Assembly: GCA_024742285.1 (NCBI GenBank) | Contig: JANSYR010000025.1 | Location: 1 to 55,087 of the forward strand | Reading direction: 5' to 3' | Source: a bacterium | GTDB taxonomy: Bacteria; Myxococcota_A; UBA9160; UBA4427 | DNA: 55,087 nucleotides | Shown here: one piece after another, positions 43,686-53,141 of the stretch | Layout: each line of letters starts with the position of its first letter | Position numbering within the stretch: position 1 is the first letter of the stretch | Translations under genes and position numbers: made by a program | The notes under the pieces: model-generated | The model's database searches: none | The model's input: only the letters and a program-made list of their open reading frames with translations | What the model was told of the DNA's origin: nothing

Positions 43686-43707
43686 TATTGGGAAAGATGG
43701 CAATTCT
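43679..43707 (+). promoter_or_regulatory. Candidate promoter of the TetR gene
   Basis: TTGTCA (43679-43684) is followed after 17 bases by AATTCT (43702-43707). The -35 boxes of this and the opposite promoter share the bases TGTCA, so only one polymerase could occupy the site at a time. The surrounding 50 bases are markedly AT-rich for this window. Confidence 0.4.
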
Positions 43708-43721
43708 GCTAGCGTGGCGTC

Positions 43722-44354
43722 ATGCCGGAGACGCCGATGCCCGCCCGTACGCGGGGCTACAAGAAGAAGGAACGGACGCGACGCCAGCTGGTCGAAGCCG
43801 GCGTGCGCGCGCTCGCCGCGAAGGGCGAGGGGCTGACCGTGAGCGACGTCGTCGCGGAGGCCGAGGTCTCGAACGGCACCTTCTACAACTACTTCCCCGA
43901 CCGCGAGGTGTTCATCGACGCGGTCACCGAGCACTCGGCGCTCTCTCTGGCGGCGGACGCCGCGAAGCAGCCGATCGAGGATCCCGCCGAGCGCTTCGCT
44001 CTCGCCACGATGGGCATGCTGCGCCGCGCGCGGAGGGACGAGACCTGGGCGCGCGTGATGCTGCGTCTGGTGAGTCGTCCGGGGTCGGGGCTCGATCTGA
44101 GTCGCTATCTGAGCGAGGACCTGAACGAGGGGTACGCGCAGGGGCGGTTTTCGGTCGGCGCGGAGGATGCGGCGCTCGATCAGGTCGCGGGGCTCGTCGT
44201 GATGACGATGCGGCGCTTCGTCGACGGCCGGGCGCGAGAGGGCGCGGAGCGCGAGGCGGTGGAGCGAGGGCTCGTGGCCCTCGGCGTGGACGCGGCCGAA
44301 GCCGCAGGACTCGCGCTCCGGGCGGAGGTCTCCGAGGGCAACGGCGTCGAGTAG
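43722..44354 (+). CDS. TetR family regulator
   Basis: This 210-residue regulator has HTH LTVSDVVAEAEVSNGTFYNYFPDREVFIDAV. The C-terminal domain is rich in Arg and Ala, with VMTMRRFVDGRAREG. It diverges from the hydroxylase-extradiol operon, with promoters that overlap head to head, so it is the obvious repressor of that operon and of itself. An aromatic substrate or ring-cleavage intermediate may be the inducer. Confidence 0.88.
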   Translation: MPETPMPARTRGYKKKERTRRQLVEAGVRALAAKGEGLTVSDVVAEAEVSNGTFYNYFPDREVFIDAVTEHSALSLAADAAKQPIEDPAERFALATMGMLRRARRDETWARVMLRLVSRPGSGLDLSRYLSEDLNEGYAQGRFSVGAEDAALDQVAGLVVMTMRRFVDGRAREGAEREAVERGLVALGVDAAEAAGLALRAEVSEGNGVE

Positions 44355-44375
44355 CGCGCGGTTCGGGCCCGCGTC

Positions 44376-45542
44376 CTAGATCGGTTCCTCGGCGAGCTTG
44401 CGGAGCGCCTGCTCGACCGGGTTCACGGGCATCCGCCGGACGAGCGCGTTGCGGAGGCCCCGTAGCAGCGGGTTCGCGATCATCCCGATCTTGCCTATCC
44501 GCTGAGAGCGGGAACGCACCCAACGCACGCGGCGCGCACGCCGCCCCGCGAATTTCCCGAGCCGCTCGGAGATCGGCGCCTCCCCGGCCCTCGTCAACTC
44601 TTCCACGAGGACGGCCGAGTCCTCGAGCGCCATGGCAGCCCCCTGGCCCATGTTGGGCGGCATGGCATGGGCTGCGTCGCCGACGAGGACGGTTCGGCCG
44701 CGATACCGGTCGCAGGGGGCCAGGTACTCGAGATCGTCATGGATCAGCTGGTCGGGCGTCTGGAGGGAAGAGAGGATCTCCGGAACCTGTCCCCCGAAGA
44801 CGCCGAAGGTTTCTCGAAAGCGTTCCAGTCGCCCTTCGAGCGGGTCCGGCTGGCCGTAGGGCGCGTGGACGACGGCGAAGCAGTACAGGTGATCGCTCCC
44901 GATCGGAACGATTCCGAACTCCATGCCCGGCCCCCACATGATGTCCTGAGTGATCGAGCGCGTGGGAATCGGAACGGCCATTCGCCAGCAGGTATGACCG
45001 GTGTAGCGGATGTCGACGGGACCGATCGAATGCTGGCGCACGGCGGACCGGATGCCGTCGGCACCGATCACCAGGTCGACCTCTCGCGTGCGTCCATCGG
45101 TCAGGGTCACCTCGATCCCGTCCGGCCGTTCGGTCATCGCGTCGATCGTCGTTCCGAACGAGATCGGAACGTCCTTCGCGGCGCCGAGGAGCGCTTCGTG
45201 GAGCGCCACGCGATGGATCGCGACGGTGGGGCCGTGATCGGCGGCGATGCTCCGGAAATCACCCGTGCTGAGCGGCTCGCCCCGTTCGTTCGTGATCGCA
45301 CCGGCACCGAGGACGTGGCCCGCGGCTTCGACCTCCTCCGCGATCTCGAGCCTCCGGAGCACGGCCATGGCGTTCACGCTCATGACGATCCCTGCGCCGG
45401 TGGGCGCCCAGTCGTCGCGCCGTTCGAGCACTTCGCACTCGATGCCCGAACGGTGGAGGCCTGCGGCGGTGGCGAGTCCTGCGATTCCCCCGCCTACGAT
45501 CAACGCTCGGCGGACGGACTTCGGTTCGGGGGGCTTGGGCAT
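44376..45542 (-). CDS. FAD-dependent monooxygenase (salicylate/hydroxybenzoate hydroxylase-like)
   Basis: This 388-residue single-domain class A flavoprotein has FAD motifs GGGIAGLATAAGL near residue 17, LVIGADGIRSAVR in the middle and LVGDAAHAMPPNMGQGAAMALEDSAVL near 295-320. GQGAAMALEDS places it with the UbiH/zeaxanthin-epoxidase/salicylate-hydroxylase branch, distinct from the longer hydroxylase at 41739. AAGGAG precedes the ATG. A TetR gene lies 35 bases upstream on the same strand. The substrate is unknown; it may be aromatic, polyketide or isoprenoid. Confidence 0.92.
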   Translation of the reverse strand: MPKPPEPKSVRRALIVGGGIAGLATAAGLHRSGIECEVLERRDDWAPTGAGIVMSVNAMAVLRRLEIAEEVEAAGHVLGAGAITNERGEPLSTGDFRSIAADHGPTVAIHRVALHEALLGAAKDVPISFGTTIDAMTERPDGIEVTLTDGRTREVDLVIGADGIRSAVRQHSIGPVDIRYTGHTCWRMAVPIPTRSITQDIMWGPGMEFGIVPIGSDHLYCFAVVHAPYGQPDPLEGRLERFRETFGVFGGQVPEILSSLQTPDQLIHDDLEYLAPCDRYRGRTVLVGDAAHAMPPNMGQGAAMALEDSAVLVEELTRAGEAPISERLGKFAGRRARRVRWVRSRSQRIGKIGMIANPLLRGLRNALVRRMPVNPVEQALRKLAEEPI

Positions 45543-45577
45543 GAGCGGCTCCTTGGGGTGGCTCGGGGAAGAGAGAG

Positions 45578-46243
45578 TCAGGTCGATCGGTTCGGCAGGT
45601 TCATCGCCGCCAGCGCGATCCGTTCGAGACGGGCGATCCGCTCCGCCGGCCGAATGCGTCGCTCGCCGAGCAGGGCGGCGCCGTAGAAGAGCTCCTGATC
45701 GAGGATCGCCATGACGGCCAGCAGGGCGGACTCGATCGCTCGAGCCCTGCGTGCTCGGCTCGAGCCCTTCGCGTCCAGCGCGGAGGCGAGCGCGTCGCCG
45801 GTGTCGCGAACGAGTTGTTGCCCTCGTTGGGCGAAGACGCGATCCGTCAGGGATTCGATCAGGACGGCGCGAAGCAGGCCCGCGTGGACGGCCTGGAGTC
45901 GGACAGCGCTCCCGACGAGCAGCTTCGCGAACGGTCCGGGCGGTAGCTTGGCGCCATCGAGACGTTCGACGGCGTCGGCGACACCCTCGCGCGCACTGTC
46001 GTGCATGCGCGCGTGCAAGGCGTGAAGGAGCTCGTGCTTGCTCTCGAAGCGCGCGTAGAACGAGCCGGCCGAGGATCCTGCCTCGGCGACGATGTCCTTG
46101 ACGGTGACGTCCACGAAGGCCCGCTCGTCGAGGAGTCGCGTGCAGGCGTCGAAGAGCGATTCGAGGGTGCGGCGGCTTCGCGCCTGCTTCGGCGCACGGG
46201 CCTTCCCCGGCCCCCCGGTCTTGTTCTGCGTCGTGCGCGGCAT
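45578..46243 (-). CDS. TetR family regulator
   Basis: This 221-residue regulator has a basic leader, then the HTH VTVKDIVAEAGSSAGSFYARFESKHELLHAL. It is upstream of, and probably co-transcribed with, the FAD monooxygenase. An imperfect palindrome (AGAAC-N10-GTTCT, 46249-46268) sits five bases ahead of its start and may mediate autorepression and control of the divergent MAPEG gene. Confidence 0.88.
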   Translation of the reverse strand: MPRTTQNKTGGPGKARAPKQARSRRTLESLFDACTRLLDERAFVDVTVKDIVAEAGSSAGSFYARFESKHELLHALHARMHDSAREGVADAVERLDGAKLPPGPFAKLLVGSAVRLQAVHAGLLRAVLIESLTDRVFAQRGQQLVRDTGDALASALDAKGSSRARRARAIESALLAVMAILDQELFYGAALLGERRIRPAERIARLERIALAAMNLPNRST

Positions 46244-46248
46244 GAATT

Positions 46249-46268
46249 AGAACTAGAATAATCGTTCT
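46249..46268. promoter_or_regulatory. Palindrome AGAAC-N10-GTTCT upstream of TetR gene
   Basis: Perfect 5-base arms surround an AT-rich centre in the 187-base gap between the divergent TetR and MAPEG genes. The nearly adjacent start codon suggests repression of the TetR-monooxygenase transcript. Confidence 0.4.
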
Positions 46269-46430
46269 GTTTATGTCGGCGCAAGGGCTGCGCGTGATTT
46301 CGTCTCTCTCCCTGCCGCGCAGGAGGGGATCCCCGCGCCGCGGTGATCCCGCCACCGTTTCCTGGCGGGGGGATTCGACTAAGATCGTGACGGCTCATCG
46401 GTCGCGATCGACCCGACGAAAGGGCATGCC

Positions 46431-46832
46431 ATGAACAGCCTCGTGAACAGCGTCACGATCACCCCTCTCTACGCCGCGCTCCTCGGCCTCGTCCTGCTCG
46501 TGCTGAGCGGACGCGTGATCGCCTCGGTTCGCGCGAAGGGCGTCGGAATCGGCGACGGCGGCGACGCGGACAATCTCGTCATCATCCGCAGCCAAGCGAA
46601 CTTCGTCGAATACGTACCGATGATCCTCTTGCTGATCGCCTTCGCCGAAGCCGGGGGAGCTTCGGATGCGTGGATCCACGGCCTCGGCGGCACGCTGCTC
46701 GTCGGCCGAATCCTCCACCCCTTCGGCATGTCGCCGAGCCCGGACCCGAAGCCGGCCCGCTTCATCGGGACGGTGTCGACGCTTCTGGTGCTGCTGACCG
46801 TGTCGATCCTGCTGCTGATGCAGCAGATGTAG
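46431..46832 (+). CDS. MAPEG family membrane protein
   Basis: This 133-residue protein has four hydrophobic segments (residues about 10-27, 58-75, 80-95 and 110-130). The loop RSQANFVEYVPMILLLIAFAE is the conserved MAPEG signature (N-x-x-E-x-x-P). The family comprises membrane glutathione transferases and related proteins that act on eicosanoid-like or lipid-derived electrophiles. AAAGGGC precedes the ATG by a short distance. With the two soluble GSTs in the window it points to lipophilic detoxification. Confidence 0.88.
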   Translation: MNSLVNSVTITPLYAALLGLVLLVLSGRVIASVRAKGVGIGDGGDADNLVIIRSQANFVEYVPMILLLIAFAEAGGASDAWIHGLGGTLLVGRILHPFGMSPSPDPKPARFIGTVSTLLVLLTVSILLLMQQM

Positions 46833-46849
46833 GAAGCGCGCGCGGTCGG

Positions 46850-47770
46850 TCAGAGCATCGACCGGTATCGCCCGGGCGGCATGCCGATACAGCGCTTGAA
46901 CTCGCGGCCGAAGTGGGCCTGGTCCGCGTACCCCGAAGCGAAGCCGATCTGTGCGAGGGAGGCCTCCGTCTCCGCCAGCATTCGTGCGGCGTGGCGACCG
47001 CGAAGCTCGCGAACGAGCGTGCCTGCGTTCGTTCCGGCGGCTTCGAGGCGGCGCTGCAGGGTGCGCGCGCTCATACCGCAGCGGCTGGCGAGATCGGCGA
47101 CGGTCCAGGCGCGTGCGGGGTCGCGCGTGAACTCGACGCGCAGGCGGGCCTCGAGGGCTTCGGGATCCGTCGGCGGTTCGTCGGCCGTCGGTGGGACCGG
47201 CCGCTCGAGGCGATCCCACTCGAGCCACCAGGTCGCGCTGTCGGTCGTGTCGGAGAGCCTTGCCAGGCAGGGCTCGTCGCCCGAAACGAAGGGAACGCCG
47301 TCCCCGAATCGTGCGCGCACTCCGCGCCCGCCGGCTGCTCGGATCAGGGCGAGGACGATCCCGGCGATCAGCAGGTCGTCGACGGGCGCTGGCGCCTCGC
47401 CCTGGGTCGCGGCGTGGCGAGCGCCGAACCCATGCTCCGAGGCGTCGAGGGTCTCGGTCCGGTGTCGGGAGTGGAAGAACCGTTCGAGGCGCTGCCAGCG
47501 GAGAAGCGCGTCGGCGGGATCGGTCGCGCGGCGAAGCACGGTGACCGATGGGTCGGAGCGCGCGCGCATCAGTTTCTCGCCGAGGGAGAGGATCAGGTGC
47601 GGACCGCCGTGACCGAGCGCCGCATCCAGGAGCGCGCGCTTCGCGGTGTGGGGCGCCCGGGACTCGCCCCGGACGGCCGTCGCGAATTCGAGCGCGATCC
47701 CCATCCGCTCGAGTACGCGTCGGACGCCGTTGTAGAGGGCGGCGCTCGTCTCGTCGGGAGCGCCGCTCAA
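46850..47770 (-). CDS. AraC family regulator
   Basis: This 306-residue protein has an N-terminal sensor domain of the AraC-binding-2 kind with no cofactor motif. The C-terminal double HTH (about residues 220-306) has WTVADLASRCGMSARTLQRRLEAAG and IGFASGYADQAHFGREFKRCIGMPPGRYR. The TTG at 47770 is chosen because it overlaps the stop of the upstream molybdenum subunit gene (TTGA) with GAGG correctly placed. It is thus the last gene of a three-gene unit with the molybdenum hydroxylase it probably activates. It is convergent with the MAPEG gene, with only 17 bases between. Confidence 0.88.
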   Translation of the reverse strand: MSGAPDETSAALYNGVRRVLERMGIALEFATAVRGESRAPHTAKRALLDAALGHGGPHLILSLGEKLMRARSDPSVTVLRRATDPADALLRWQRLERFFHSRHRTETLDASEHGFGARHAATQGEAPAPVDDLLIAGIVLALIRAAGGRGVRARFGDGVPFVSGDEPCLARLSDTTDSATWWLEWDRLERPVPPTADEPPTDPEALEARLRVEFTRDPARAWTVADLASRCGMSARTLQRRLEAAGTNAGTLVRELRGRHAARMLAETEASLAQIGFASGYADQAHFGREFKRCIGMPPGRYRSML

Positions 47771-49938
47771 CGGAACCTCGCGAGGAGCGCTTCGGGTCGG
47801 ACGGGCAGCCGGGTGGCCGGCTGGCCGACGAGCCCGGCGAGGGCGTTGCTGATGGCGGCCGCGCCCACGATCGCGGTCTCGCCGGCACCGGTCGGGATTG
47901 TCGCGTCCGCGGAGACGAGTTCGATCTCGATTTCCGGCACGTCGCCCACGGTAGGGACGCGATACGGGCCGGGTGCATCCGCGTCGATCCGCCCGCCCGC
48001 GACGCCGAGTCGTTCGCTCAGGACCATTCCGAGCCCCCAGATCAAGTTGCCCTCGATCTGTGCACGGACCTGGTCGGGATTCACGACGAGCCCGCAATCG
48101 TGCGCGCAGACGAGGCGCCGTACGCGAGGCGTGCCCGTGGTCTCGCCGAGTTCGACGTCGGCGACGACGGCGGCGTAGCTCATCTCCTTGTAGATCCCGC
48201 AGGCGAGGCCGCGACCGCGTCGCTCGTCGCCCTCGGTCCAACCCGCGAGCTCGGCGGCGCGGGAGAGGACTCGGCGCAGTCGTTCGTCGTCGATGTGCGC
48301 GAGGCGAAAGGCGAGGGGGTCCTGCCCAGTCGCCCGCGCCGTTTCGTCCACGGCGCTCTCGACCGCGAAGTGGTTCGGCGCGGCGCCTAGTCCGCGCCAC
48401 GGTCCGGTGTCGACGGGGATGCGAACGTCCGAGAACTCGACGCGCGTTCGGTTCGCCGCGTAGGGCGGGTCCGCGCCGCGCGCGACGCCAAAGTCGCCGA
48501 TCAGGCTGGTCGCCTTCTGGAGCCACGCCGGCATCGCGGCCGACGTGAAGATCACGTGCCCCGACTTGAAACGGTGGTGCCAGTCCGTGATTCGTCCATC
48601 GTCGCCGACGCGAACACGGAGACGGTGCGTCGAAGGAGGTCGGTGATAGCCTCGTTGGAAACAGTCGGAGCGCGTCCAGGTGACGTTGACCGGGCGCCCG
48701 ACTGCGCGCGAGAGGAGGGCCGCCTCGACGGCTGGCCAGTAGAGGCTTCCCGAACCGAAGCCACCTCCGAGACGCTGGCTGTGGACCACCACGTTCTCGG
48801 TCGGGAGGCCCAGATGCTTGCGAACGGCGTCGCGCACGAAGAAGGCATCCTGGGTCCCCGTCCAGATCTCGGCGCGATCGTCCTGCACCTCGGCGACCGC
48901 GCATTTGGGCTCCATGCAGAGGTGGGCCGCCATCGGGACGTCGACGCGGAGGTCGACGGACCAGCCCCTGTCGGTCTCGACCCGATCGCCCCGGATCTCG
49001 TGCTCGAGCGCGTGCTCGTTCGCGTCGATGTCCATGGCCGCGTCGATCGCCCCCTGGTCGACCTCGCCGTCGACCTCCCAGCGACAGGCGAGGGAGACGA
49101 GCCCGCGTTCGAGTGCCATAGGCGTCTCGGCGACGACGCCGACGCTTCCCAGGAACTCGACGACCGAGACGACGCCCGATTCGCCCTCGGCGGCTCGTGC
49201 CTCGAATCCGCTCAGCCGGGCACCGAGTTTCGCGGGTTGGGCGAACCGGCCGTAGAGCATGCCCTTTCGTCGGACGTCCCCGGCGAAGAGCGCGCCGCCG
49301 GTCACGATCTCCCGAATCCGGTCTGTCGCGTGGGGCTGGCCGACGTGGCGGCGCCCCTCCGGCGCGAAGCTACGAAGGGAGAGGCCCTTCGATTCGATCC
49401 CTTCGAGCAGGATGGGCTCACCGGCGGCGAGCGTTGCCCAGTCGAGGCGCTTCCCGCCGGCGGCCATGCCGTCGTCCGAGTGCGTGACGTCCGCGGCCGA
49501 CACGTCGAGCTGCGTCGCGGCGCGATCCACGAGGGCTTCGCGCAGGTTCGCCGCTGCGATGGCGAGGGGACGCGCGTAGTCGAGGATCGATTGGCTACCA
49601 ACGGTCGAGCCCACCGGTTCGATCCGATCGGTGCGCAGCAGCGAGAGGAGGACGCGTTCTGGCGCGATCCCGATCTCCTCGGCCACGATCGCGCGAAGGC
49701 TGGCGCTGATTCCCTGTCCGATCTCCTGTCGAGGCGAGACCAGACGAAAGTGGCCCTGCGCGTCGAGTTGGAGCCACGCGTGGCCCGCGCCCGCGTCCGG
49801 TGCGCCGGAGGTCGGGAGCGGCGGCAGGAGGCGGGAACAACCCGGGAATGCGATGAGCGCCGTGATCCCCGTCGCCGACCAGCCGAGCGCGCGAAGGACG
49901 TCGCGCCGGCGTACGCGCGTCGCCCCCGCAGCGCTCAC
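47767..49938 (-). CDS. Molybdenum hydroxylase large subunit (xanthine dehydrogenase family), Tat-exported
   Basis: This 723-residue molybdopterin-binding subunit has a twin-arginine signal ([13 protein letters not shown]) at its N terminus, so it is exported folded with its cofactor. Family features are the tandem Mo-domain motifs [39 protein letters not shown] and the catalytic Glu in [11 protein letters not shown]. With only a small [2Fe-2S] subunit and no FAD subunit, it resembles isoquinoline 1-oxidoreductase-like (IorB) enzymes that hydroxylate N-heterocycles or oxidise aldehydes and pass electrons to a cytochrome. The GTG start overlaps the upstream stop (GTGA). PGCSRLL after the Tat helix is Cys-containing and could also be a lipobox-type site. 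Confidence 0.9.
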   Translation of the reverse strand: MSAAGATRVRRRDVLRALGWSATGITALIAFPGCSRLLPPLPTSGAPDAGAGHAWLQLDAQGHFRLVSPRQEIGQGISASLRAIVAEEIGIAPERVLLSLLRTDRIEPVGSTVGSQSILDYARPLAIAAANLREALVDRAATQLDVSAADVTHSDDGMAAGGKRLDWATLAAGEPILLEGIESKGLSLRSFAPEGRRHVGQPHATDRIREIVTGGALFAGDVRRKGMLYGRFAQPAKLGARLSGFEARAAEGESGVVSVVEFLGSVGVVAETPMALERGLVSLACRWEVDGEVDQGAIDAAMDIDANEHALEHEIRGDRVETDRGWSVDLRVDVPMAAHLCMEPKCAVAEVQDDRAEIWTGTQDAFFVRDAVRKHLGLPTENVVVHSQRLGGGFGSGSLYWPAVEAALLSRAVGRPVNVTWTRSDCFQRGYHRPPSTHRLRVRVGDDGRITDWHHRFKSGHVIFTSAAMPAWLQKATSLIGDFGVARGADPPYAANRTRVEFSDVRIPVDTGPWRGLGAAPNHFAVESAVDETARATGQDPLAFRLAHIDDERLRRVLSRAAELAGWTEGDERRGRGLACGIYKEMSYAAVVADVELGETTGTPRVRRLVCAHDCGLVVNPDQVRAQIEGNLIWGLGMVLSERLGVAGGRIDADAPGPYRVPTVGDVPEIEIELVSADATIPTGAGETAIVGAAAISNALAGLVGQPATRLPVRPEALLARFR

Positions 49939-50396
49939 GATTGCGCCTCGGCCGCGCGACGGATCGCCTTGCGGATCCGTGCGTAGGTCCCGCAGCGGCA
50001 CAGGTTTCCGGACATGGCTCGCTCGATCCGTTCGTCGTCAGGCGCAGGCTCCGATTCGAGGAGCGCGGCGGCGCTCATGATCTGTCCGGCCTGGCAGTAG
50101 CCGCATTGGGGCACCGATTCGTCGATCCACGCCTGCTGGACGGGATGGAGCGTTCCGTCCGGGTCGGCGAGTCCCTCGATCGTCCGGACACGCCGCCCTT
50201 CGAGCGACGAAACGGGCAGCAGGCAGCTTCGTTGTGGCGCGTCGTCGACGTGGACCGTGCAGGCGCCGCAGGCCCCCACGCCGCACCCGAACCGCGTACC
50301 GATCAGGCCGAGGCCGTCGCGCAGCCACCAGAGCAGCCGTGCCTCTCGCCAGGCCTCCGGAATCTCGATCGATTTCCCGTTGATCTCGAGCTTCAC
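49935..50396 (-). CDS. Molybdenum hydroxylase [2Fe-2S] small subunit
   Basis: This 153-residue ferredoxin-like subunit carries two [2Fe-2S] clusters: the plant-type cluster in [22 protein letters not shown], and the second in [11 protein letters not shown] plus [16 protein letters not shown]. It passes electrons from the Mo centre of its partner. The GTG start follows GGGAGGG. It overlaps the large subunit by 4 bases, so the two are coupled; it should be exported with the large subunit by piggy-back on the Tat signal, having none of its own. Confidence 0.93.
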   Translation of the reverse strand: MKLEINGKSIEIPEAWREARLLWWLRDGLGLIGTRFGCGVGACGACTVHVDDAPQRSCLLPVSSLEGRRVRTIEGLADPDGTLHPVQQAWIDESVPQCGYCQAGQIMSAAALLESEPAPDDERIERAMSGNLCRCGTYARIRKAIRRAAEAQS

Positions 50397-50541
50397 TGCG
50401 GCCCTCCCGGCCGGCCGAGGGCGTGCGACCTTCCGGAGGAGAGTGTGCTGTATCTCGACCCGTCGCGATTGAATATTCGCGCCAACCGAGCCGGGCCGAG
50501 AGGCGGAGCATTCTGGTCGGCTCGGAGACGGAGCGGGTCGC

Positions 50542-52044
50542 CTAGTCGGAGGCCAGCATCTTCCGCCCGATGCGCTCCGCGACCATCACGCAGCCCAGGT
50601 AGGTGTTGCCGGCCGGAATGATCGGCATGACCGAGGCGTCGGCGACGCGGAGGTTCGCGATCCCGCGCACGCGACCCTCCGCGTCGAGGACCGGGCCCAT
50701 CGGGCAGGTGCCGACCATGTGGCCGTAGCTGATCGTGTTCCGTTCGAGGGCGGCCTGTCCGGCGTCGGGGTCCGCGAGGTCGTGGGGCATGAGCGGCTCG
50801 GCGCCCAGGGTGCGGAAGGCTTCGGAGCGCTCCCAGTCGGCGACGCGATCGAGCGCGTGCCGGAGGATCCGGGGCGCGTGGTCCGGCAGAGGCGGCGCGA
50901 CGACGACCGGGGTGCCGTCGGGCGTGATCCCCAACCGCACGCTCCCACGACCGCTCGAACAGAGCAGGAAGACGGCGAGCACGAACATCGTCTTCTCGAC
51001 CTCGGCGTCGAGGGGCTGTCGCGCGGGATCGTGGAGCGAGATCGGCATCAGGTGATGGTCGACGCGCGCGCCGTCCGACGCGCCGACGTAGACGATCTGT
51101 GCGGGACCGGCGATCCCGCCGCGCGGACCGGGGTGGGTGTAGGGGATGCCGGGACCGAGGTGGTCCGCCATCGTCGATCCGACCGGGAGATCGGCGTGGA
51201 CGGCGAGGCCGTATTCGCCGAGGTGTTCCTTCGGACCGACCCCGGATCGAAGCAGCATCGCCGCCGTCCAGATCGCGCCTGCGGTCACGACGACTTGGTC
51301 CGCCTCGATCTCCTCACCGCTCGCGAGGACGACGCCGCGCGCGGCGCCGCCGGCGATCTCGATCCGTGCGACCTCGGCCCGTGTCCAGATCTCGAGGTTC
51401 GGGCGCGCGCGGACCTCGTCGTCCAGGAAAGCCAGACTGGTGCTCACGCGCCGCGTGTTCTCGTCGATCGTGACGGGGAAGACCCCGACCCCCGGAAGCG
51501 TTCGTGGGTCGTTGATGTCGGCGCTCGCCGGTTGACCGCACTCGACCATCGCCTCGCGGAATGCCAGCTGGCTCCGGCTCATCTCGTCCGGGCGCCAACG
51601 ACGGACGGGGAGGGGGCCGGTCGAGCCGTGGATCGGGGCGTCCCCGAAGTCGAGGTCCCGTTCGACGGCCGCGAACGTGCTCTCGACGTCCTTCCAGCCC
51701 CAGCCTTCGAGCCCGGCCTTCGCCCAGTCGTCGTAGTCGGCGGGCTGACCGCGCAGGGTCGCGAGCCCGTTCACCGCCGACGTGCCGCCGAGGATGCGGC
51801 CCTGGATCATGGGGACCGGCCCCGTGTCGCTCGTCATGGGCTGGACGATCAGGTGCTCGCCGACCCCCGGCCAGCGGTCCGGCGCGAGGGCGGGGTCGAG
51901 CATCCCCTCGTCATATTCGGCGTGGTCGGGGCCGGCTTCGAGGAGGGTCACGGCGAAGCGCGGGTCTTCGCTGAGACGGGCAGCGAGGACGGCGCCCGAG
52001 GTCCCGCCGCCCACGATGAGAATGCGTCTCGCCTTCGGGTCCAC
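50542..52044 (-). CDS. GMC family FAD-dependent oxidoreductase
   Basis: This 500-residue glucose-methanol-choline oxidoreductase has [17 protein letters not shown] as the ADP-binding motif at the start, [27 protein letters not shown] as PROSITE-like signature 1, and the C-terminal [10 protein letters not shown] plus [11 protein letters not shown] that carry the catalytic His and Asn region. It oxidises a primary or secondary alcohol, sugar or choline-like substrate with FAD. Lacks a signal peptide, so cytoplasmic. The GTG at 52044 follows GGGGGAAG. Given the betaine island, a choline oxidase role was considered; nothing in the sequence supports it specifically. Confidence 0.92.
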   Translation of the reverse strand: MDPKARRILIVGGGTSGAVLAARLSEDPRFAVTLLEAGPDHAEYDEGMLDPALAPDRWPGVGEHLIVQPMTSDTGPVPMIQGRILGGTSAVNGLATLRGQPADYDDWAKAGLEGWGWKDVESTFAAVERDLDFGDAPIHGSTGPLPVRRWRPDEMSRSQLAFREAMVECGQPASADINDPRTLPGVGVFPVTIDENTRRVSTSLAFLDDEVRARPNLEIWTRAEVARIEIAGGAARGVVLASGEEIEADQVVVTAGAIWTAAMLLRSGVGPKEHLGEYGLAVHADLPVGSTMADHLGPGIPYTHPGPRGGIAGPAQIVYVGASDGARVDHHLMPISLHDPARQPLDAEVEKTMFVLAVFLLCSSGRGSVRLGITPDGTPVVVAPPLPDHAPRILRHALDRVADWERSEAFRTLGAEPLMPHDLADPDAGQAALERNTISYGHMVGTCPMGPVLDAEGRVRGIANLRVADASVMPIIPAGNTYLGCVMVAERIGRKMLASD

Positions 52045-52364
52045 GTCGCTTCCCCCGTGTCGCGCGCCGCATGCCCGATCGACCGCACACTTCCGGGTCG
52101 ACCGAGCGCGACCGCCGCACGCGCGACTCGCACGGTCGCCCAGATCGATGGGCTGCGCGAGGGACGAGAGTCAGCGGACTTCGAGCTCGAAAGCGCGCGC
52201 GGGGCGGACTCGGGAGGCCGCGCGCCTCAGCGCGCGATCAACGCGTCGACGCTGTCGTTGAAGCGCGCGAGCGCGCCCTCCATGCCGGCGGTTCGCCAGC
52301 CTCTACGCCGATCGCGAGGAAATCGAGACCGCGTCCGCGCGATCCGGACGCGTGGGGCCACGCC
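52045..52364. other. Intergenic region, possible degraded gene end
   Basis: These 320 bases between GMC and DAPG-hydrolase-like genes hold no confident gene. On the minus strand a short in-frame stretch ending at about 52229 reads MEGALARFNDSVDALIAR before a stop, which looks like a helical C terminus of some enzyme with no recognisable upstream part. It may be a decayed remnant or chance. Confidence 0.3.
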
Positions 52365-53015
52365 TCAGGTTCCCGTCTCGCTCGCATGGAGCGCCGGCAG
52401 GAAGCCCGCGAGCGTCGTCATCTCTTCGAAACAGTGCGCCTCGAGCGCCTGCGCCGCCGCACGGGGGACCAGCCGTTCTCGTGCGAAGCGCGTACTGGCG
52501 AGCTTCTGCGCGAGTCCGCCCAGCAGGTCGGTCTCCACGATCCCCATCCAGAAGTGGCTGCGGAGCTGGCATCCCCATTCCGTGTCGTAGGCGGCGTGGA
52601 CCATGCGCGCGATCGTGACGTCCCGCCGATCGAGGGGGCTCACCTTCGCGCAGACGAAGAGGCGGCCGGCCGTCTTCGCCTCGGGGCCCATGTTCTCGGT
52701 CGGGTCGACGAAGGTGATCGCCAGCTCGTTCATCTTGCCCCCGATGGTTTCGTGGACGAGATGAGAGGCGCCGATGTGGGTCCCGGGCGACTTGTTCGCC
52801 CAGTCCATCCAGACGTGGTCGCGGGGGTGCCAGCGTTTGTAGTGCTCGGTCGTCTGCATGTAGGTCCCGAACCACCAGGCGATCATCTCGGCGCGGACGC
52901 CCGGCATGCGGGTCAGTGCGGCGACGTGATAGACGCCGTCGTCCTGCCGCTCCACGCCGCTCTCGAAGGGGAGTGCGTCGGGGGTGTGGAGCAGCATGCG
53001 ATCGGTGTAGTGCAT
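52365..53015 (-). CDS. DAPG hydrolase (PhlG) family protein
   Basis: This 216-residue protein resembles the PhlG-type hydrolases that cleave a C-C bond of acetylphloroglucinols and related phenolic ketones with zinc. Matching features are VRAEMIAWWFGTYMQTTEHYKRWHPRDHVWMDW, followed by the HLVHETIGG segment: the His and Glu residues there are the metal ligands in this family. It has no signal peptide. PhlG proper is longer, so function here may differ. It is divergent from the enoyl-CoA hydratase gene, which might process the acid product of such a C-C cleavage. Confidence 0.72.
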   Translation of the reverse strand: MHYTDRMLLHTPDALPFESGVERQDDGVYHVAALTRMPGVRAEMIAWWFGTYMQTTEHYKRWHPRDHVWMDWANKSPGTHIGASHLVHETIGGKMNELAITFVDPTENMGPEAKTAGRLFVCAKVSPLDRRDVTIARMVHAAYDTEWGCQLRSHFWMGIVETDLLGGLAQKLASTRFARERLVPRAAAQALEAHCFEEMTTLAGFLPALHASETGT

Positions 53016-53141
53016 GGGGGACCTTCGCGGGCGAGTGGTAGACCGTACCGGGGGCGTCGATTAGGGTCTAGCCATGCACGCTGACCGCCGATTCCGATCG
53101 CTCGTCGCCCTCGAAGACTTCGCCTCGCCGGCGATCGCCCG

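Noticed and set aside
50542-52044. Choline oxidase/dehydrogenase as a partner of the betaine island
   Set aside because: It is a generic GMC protein about 37 kb from the island with no choline-specific motif, and the island makes betaine from glycine by methylation.
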